A DNA stretch of 64,000 nt from Candidozyma auris (taxonomy: Eukaryota > Ascomycota > Pichiomycetes > Serinales > Metschnikowiaceae). The notes below the pieces were generated by a model that did not search any database, was not told the origin of the DNA, and saw only the letters and a program-made list of their open reading frames with translations. Of the stretch, positions 60,027 through 64,000 are shown one piece after another. The stretch is taken from assembly GCF_003013715.1 (NCBI RefSeq), contig NC_072815.1, forward strand, positions 930,001 through 994,000, in the 5' to 3' direction. Position 1 is the first letter of the stretch. The number at the start of each line of letters is the position of its first letter. The translations under genes and the position numbers were made by a program.

Positions 60027-62063
60027 ATGGACGACCCCTTTGTCACGCAACAGCTCCGGCTGGTGATTGTCCATTCCTTAGACACATTCAACTACTGCAA
60101 CGCAGAGTTTGCTGCTGAGCACTTAGTGGCGCTGAATCCCTTGGACCCCGACCTGCTCTATTTGTACACACTAGTGCTCTACAGACAAAACAAATTTAAG
60201 CTGGCGTTCAACAGGACGTCTTCAGACTTGGCCCATTCACATTTGGGATGTTCATACATTTACGCTCGCCTGTGTCTTCATTTGGGCAAATACAAGGAGG
60301 GCGTTCACACGTTGGTGAGTCTTCTGCCGCTTTACAATGAAACAGCCACAAGCAGCTCGCTGGAGTCTCGAGACCTGCTGCTTCCATGGAATGCTCTGCC
60401 TGAACCAGAAGACCCAGCTGCATTTTTTTCTCTGCCAAAACAGCGACACGATTACGAGACTAACAGACGTTTATACCCTGACCTGTCTGCGGTGTACCAC
60501 CTACTCGGAGACTTGTACAAAGCCATGGGGGACACAACAAAAGCTGCGTTGAATTATTCTACAGCGCTCAAGTACAATGCATTTGACTTTGAAGCGTTCC
60601 AGGAATTGGCCCGCCTCGGTGCTGACGTGAAGGTGAAGAGCATATATAAGCCCTCCCAGCGCCGGACGCTGCCTCTGCCTGTACTCGAACCCAAGAGCAC
60701 GAACACTTCCGCCACTACTAGTAACGCCACCAACACTAATGACTCGGCAGGGATCTCCAACCCTTTTGCCACGCCGAGGTTGGCGAAAAACGTTGACATT
60801 TCCACTCCTCGCATCCTCAGCGCCTCAGTGCCTGACGCTCCTTTGAGGCGACCTCAGAACGATGAGTTTATCAAGCCTCCACCGCCACAAGCCTTTGGCC
60901 AGCAACAACAGGTGCCTCTTATTCAAGTCCAATCGCAAGCTTCAAAAAAGCTGCATCATTTCTCTAGAAAGCCCTCATTTGCACCTCCTAATTCATACAC
61001 CCGGCAAGGTCTCAAACGCAACTCGTCACAGAGCTTTGTATCCGAGACTAGACTGCCGTCACAAAAGGACGTTGACGCAGCGGACCTCACTCTCCGGAAG
61101 CTATACTCCTCATTGGCGAAGGTATACAAGTGTTTCTGTAGGTACGACTGCTACAAAGCAATTCGTCTTTTGGAGTCAATGCCGCAGCATATAAAGGGAA
61201 CCCCTTGGGCTCTTAGTAAGCTAGGGCGTCTTCATTTTGAAATTGTCAACTACAAGCAATCCAGAAGGTACTTTGTGCGGTTGCGCCAAGCGGACAGAAC
61301 CAGACTCGAGGACATGGAGTATTACTCCACACTTCTCTGGCACCTACAAAAAAACGTTGAGCTCACGTACTTGGCAAACGAGGTCCACGACATTGACTCA
61401 CAACTGCCAATCACATGGTGCGTCATGGGCAATTTATTTTCCTTGACCAGAGAACCAGATGAGGCGATAAAGTGTTTTGACAAGGCTATCAAGCTCGATC
61501 CCCAATTCACCTACGCTCACACCCTCAAGGGCCACGAGTATTACTCTAGTGATAACTACGAGAAAGCGCTCGATTGCTTCAGGTTGAGTCTCCTCTTGGA
61601 TCCTCGTCATTACAACGCGCTCTACGGCATTGGCATGGTATACATAAACTTGGGGGAGCTACATAAGGCCGACTTCCACTTCAAAAAAGCCGTTTCCATT
61701 AATCCCATCAACGTGATTCTTATCTGCTGCGTGGGAATGGTGTTGGAGAAGCTAGGTAAAAAATCGTTGGCGTTGAAACAGTACGATTTGGCTAGTAAGC
61801 TCCAGCCACTTAGCGCCCTCCCTGCCTTCAAAAAGGCATCGCTACTCTTCTCTCTACAGCAATTTGACAAAGCTTTGGAGCAGTTCGAGCTTGTCAAAGA
61901 GCTTGCGCCGAATGAGGCATCTGTCCATTTCCTTCTTGCGCAGCTTTACAATATCCAAAACGACAAATACCTGGCTATACGAGAGTTCACCATTGCCTTG
62001 AACCTCGATTCAAAGGGCAACTACCTAATTCGTGAGGCCATGGAGATGCTTAAAGAAACGTAA
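60027..62063 (+). CDS. CDC27: Anaphase-promoting complex subunit Cdc27 (Apc3)
   Basis: 678 residues. TPR subunit of the APC/C ubiquitin ligase that binds the C-terminal IR tail of Cdc20/Cdh1. N-terminal TPRs (about 10-200) resemble the family start (FNYCNAEFAAEHLVALNP, LYLYTLVLYRQNKFKLAF). A Ser/Pro/Gln-rich disordered linker (about 205-350) follows. The C-terminal TPR array (about 355-670) is strongly conserved: LPITWCVMGNLFSLTREPDEAIKCF, YAHTLKGHEYYSSDNYEKAL, HYNALYGIGMVYINLGEL and YLAIREFTIALNLD. S. cerevisiae Cdc27 is 758 residues. Confidence 0.96.
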   Translation: MDDPFVTQQLRLVIVHSLDTFNYCNAEFAAEHLVALNPLDPDLLYLYTLVLYRQNKFKLAFNRTSSDLAHSHLGCSYIYARLCLHLGKYKEGVHTLVSLLPLYNETATSSSLESRDLLLPWNALPEPEDPAAFFSLPKQRHDYETNRRLYPDLSAVYHLLGDLYKAMGDTTKAALNYSTALKYNAFDFEAFQELARLGADVKVKSIYKPSQRRTLPLPVLEPKSTNTSATTSNATNTNDSAGISNPFATPRLAKNVDISTPRILSASVPDAPLRRPQNDEFIKPPPPQAFGQQQQVPLIQVQSQASKKLHHFSRKPSFAPPNSYTRQGLKRNSSQSFVSETRLPSQKDVDAADLTLRKLYSSLAKVYKCFCRYDCYKAIRLLESMPQHIKGTPWALSKLGRLHFEIVNYKQSRRYFVRLRQADRTRLEDMEYYSTLLWHLQKNVELTYLANEVHDIDSQLPITWCVMGNLFSLTREPDEAIKCFDKAIKLDPQFTYAHTLKGHEYYSSDNYEKALDCFRLSLLLDPRHYNALYGIGMVYINLGELHKADFHFKKAVSINPINVILICCVGMVLEKLGKKSLALKQYDLASKLQPLSALPAFKKASLLFSLQQFDKALEQFELVKELAPNEASVHFLLAQLYNIQNDKYLAIREFTIALNLDSKGNYLIREAMEMLKET

Positions 62064-62421
62064 ACTTGTGTTTGGCTGCGAAAAACCCATATCCAGCCTG
62101 CTAACACTAGTGACGTAACTATAATCCAACAATACACCCAACTGCGAGACATCAACCACGATTTCCTTCGGCAAACATTGTAACATACAAATGAAAATAC
62201 ATCTTCACTACAACTCCACACTTCATCTCCATATCTTGATTAGTTGCGTTCTTGATTTATGTGCGGAGGCGTCTGCCCCAAACATAAACATGCATCGTGT
62301 ACTTCATATAGTTCGCTCACCTTTCAGCCGTAAACTGAAGACGTTCGTTGTTTGTGGCGTTGTCTCCTATTGTCCAGAGGATCACTAGAATTAGGACTTC
62401 TTCCGAGAGATCCCGAAAGCT
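62064..62421. other. Upstream region of the TM9SF gene
   Basis: TGGCTGCGAA at 62073-62082 lies just after the CDC27 stop, 340 bp before the next ATG and on its strand. No other feature. Confidence 0.5.
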
Positions 62422-64000
62422 ATGCTTTCTCATATACTATTTCTTTACCTACTAGCGGTGAGTACGGCGCTTGACCTCATTCACTCCAAACGGTACTACC
62501 AGAAAGGTGAGAGCGTTGATCTCTTGCTAAATAAAATCGAGAGCGACCACACGCAATTGCCATATAGGTACCATGACTTGCCGTTTGTGTGTCATGATAA
62601 GACGAAAAGAGCAAAGACGCCCTCTTTAGGCGAGGTGCTAAAAGGAGACCGTTTGTGGGAGTCTAACTACCAACTTCGGTTTGGTGAGGATATACCCTGC
62701 GCTCGTCTATGTGACATGTCTGCAACACCCAAAGCTATCAGCTGGGCAGACTCCCTCATAAGAAAGGGGTATGTGGTGCACTGGGTGCTCGATGGGTTGC
62801 CTGGGGCAACGACGTTTCAAAGCTCCAACTCAAGGTCCAAGTACTACGCCGCAGGGTTTCCTCTAGGTTTTGTTCAGAACGACGTATCGTACTACTACAA
62901 CCATGTTCTTCTCGTGGTAAGGTACCATGTAGAGCAGAACGGGCTCTACTCAATAGTGGGGTTTGAAGTTTACCCCAAGAGTGTCATTGACGAGAGCTGT
63001 CCGGGTTCCTCAAAGAATTTCAAGAATTTTCCGCTTCATTTAAAGGACTCATCGGGGAATCCAAAACAAGATCGCACCCTTATACCCTACACCTATGCGG
63101 TTTACTGGAGAGAGGATAAGTCTGTCTCCCACGAAAATCGCTGGGACTTATACTACGAAAATGATAATTCAGCAACGTCGAGGAACATCCACTGGATTTC
63201 ATTGGTCAACTCGATCGTGCTTGTATGTCTCGTGTCACTTGTTGTGGCGGTGGTGCTTGTTCGCTTCCTCAGGACAGACCTAAAGGCAAGCCCCTTGATC
63301 CCAACCGCCGAGGTGAAAGGTGAGCCTGCCAGCTATAACCTGTGGCAAAGCTTGTCCAACGTGGCTATTCAAAAGCCTATGGGTGCCTTCTTGCTCAGTT
63401 GTTTATGTGCTGCTGGTTTTCAAACGATCATCGCCATGATGGGGGTTGTGGTGATTTTTGTATTAAATTCGAAGCTAAGCTTAGGATCAGGCACATCCTC
63501 AAGCATTTTCTTTGAAAACCACCAAAGCGCTGTGTTTTCAACCTCGTTATTATTTCTATTGGCTTCTGGATATGTCTCAGCATACATTGGTATCATCTTG
63601 CACAAGTTGTTGAGTAACGAACACCCAAACACGCAATTTCCTTTTTCAAAAATATGCCGTCTCGGTTGCTTTTTTGCTGGTGGGCTTCCATTGACATTGC
63701 TCACTGCAATCCTTTTTATAAACCTATTCGTATGGGCTAAAGAGTCGTCTAACGCATTGCCTTTTGGTACGATCGTGGTGCTTATATTGATGTTCACTCT
63801 TATCCAGATACCTCTCGGAATCCTTGGAAGCTTTCACGGAAACAAATTCACTTTCCTGAACAAATCTTGCTTCATTAATTCATACAGCCCACCAGACAAG
63901 GGATTTGTGAAACGGAACTCCAACAAAACATTATTTTTCAGGCCAGTTCTCAGCGTGATAGCTTTTGGCCTTATTCCCTTCGGGATCGTGTATGTGGATC
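62422..64000 (+). CDS. TM9 superfamily (Emp70/TMN) protein, cut by window edge
   Basis: 526 codons without a stop from the ATG at 62422 to the right edge. Signal peptide (1-~16, ILFLYLLAVSTA), then a lumenal domain of about 230 residues with the family pattern YYQKGESVDLLLNKI, LPYRYHDLPFVC and LGEVLKGDRLWESNY. It also has YVVHWVLDGLPGA and the family's YTYAVYWRED, ending before the first membrane segment (about residues 258-278). At least four further membrane segments follow before the edge. The family acts in Golgi/endosome sorting of membrane proteins. The divergent sequence favours Tmn3 over Emp70/Tmn2, but this is uncertain. Confidence 0.88.
   Translation, partial: MLSHILFLYLLAVSTALDLIHSKRYYQKGESVDLLLNKIESDHTQLPYRYHDLPFVCHDKTKRAKTPSLGEVLKGDRLWESNYQLRFGEDIPCARLCDMSATPKAISWADSLIRKGYVVHWVLDGLPGATTFQSSNSRSKYYAAGFPLGFVQNDVSYYYNHVLLVVRYHVEQNGLYSIVGFEVYPKSVIDESCPGSSKNFKNFPLHLKDSSGNPKQDRTLIPYTYAVYWREDKSVSHENRWDLYYENDNSATSRNIHWISLVNSIVLVCLVSLVVAVVLVRFLRTDLKASPLIPTAEVKGEPASYNLWQSLSNVAIQKPMGAFLLSCLCAAGFQTIIAMMGVVVIFVLNSKLSLGSGTSSSIFFENHQSAVFSTSLLFLLASGYVSAYIGIILHKLLSNEHPNTQFPFSKICRLGCFFAGGLPLTLLTAILFINLFVWAKESSNALPFGTIVVLILMFTLIQIPLGILGSFHGNKFTFLNKSCFINSYSPPDKGFVKRNSNKTLFFRPVLSVIAFGLIPFGIVYVD

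Overview
This is a stretch of budding-yeast nuclear chromosome. Genes are mostly intronless, single-copy housekeeping genes on both strands, separated by 0.2-2.3 kb spacers. The four introns seen carry the yeast signals GTATGT and TACTAAC. Several features point to the CUG-Ser ('CTG') clade. A CTG codon in the STE11 kinase domain falls where S. cerevisiae Ste11 has serine. The ribosomal-protein promoters carry Tbf1-like palindromes plus CACGTG (Cbf1) rather than only Rap1 sites. An AP-1 factor of the Cap1 type is present. Fairly high GC and free use of CTG suggest the Clavispora/Metschnikowia side of that clade, which is an inference only.

Layout. 1-3762: two related MFS transporters on the minus strand, the first cut by the window edge. 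5526-6547: RPS0 (two exons). 7928-11519: IES1 (INO80 subunit), overlapping tail-to-tail by 8 bp with a coiled-coil protein that may be kinetochore Mcm21/CENP-O. 12016-12944: SMX2 (Sm G, two exons) convergent with GNA1. 15230-18875: a YIM1-like dehydrogenase convergent with a large Ser/Thr kinase. 19670-29689: STE11, DCR2, a small membrane protein and STE50. 30574-33478: a yapsin-like aspartyl protease with a tyrosine-rich insert, then RPL12. 34956-38999: a two-exon acyl-CoA-binding membrane protein (Atg37/ACBD5 type) and UTP4. 39090-45808: a GH76-like protein, ERG6 and YCG1. 46450-46521: tRNA-Gly(UCC) beside a 72-bp tandem duplication. 47228-54823: MAK10 (two exons), CAP1 and a Tna1-like permease. 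56790-64000: BOI2, CDC27 and a TM9SF (Emp70) protein cut by the window edge.

Shared functions. STE11 (MAPKKK) and STE50 (its SAM-domain adaptor) act together and lie 6.5 kb apart. With BOI2 they make three SAM-domain proteins in the window. RPS0, RPL12 and UTP4 belong to ribosome production. YCG1, CDC27, IES1 and possibly the Mcm21-like protein belong to chromosome biology. There is no sign of a phage, plasmid, CRISPR array or operon.

The most notable unexplained signal is a short motif, TGG(C/T)TGC(A/G)AA(A), with a TGGGTGCAAA variant. It recurs about once per upstream region across the whole window and is rare inside genes. Other points of interest are very short introns with the branch site fused to the acceptor, one of them (48 nt, frame-preserving) hidden inside MAK10, and a 69-residue segment of the yapsin that is nearly half tyrosine.
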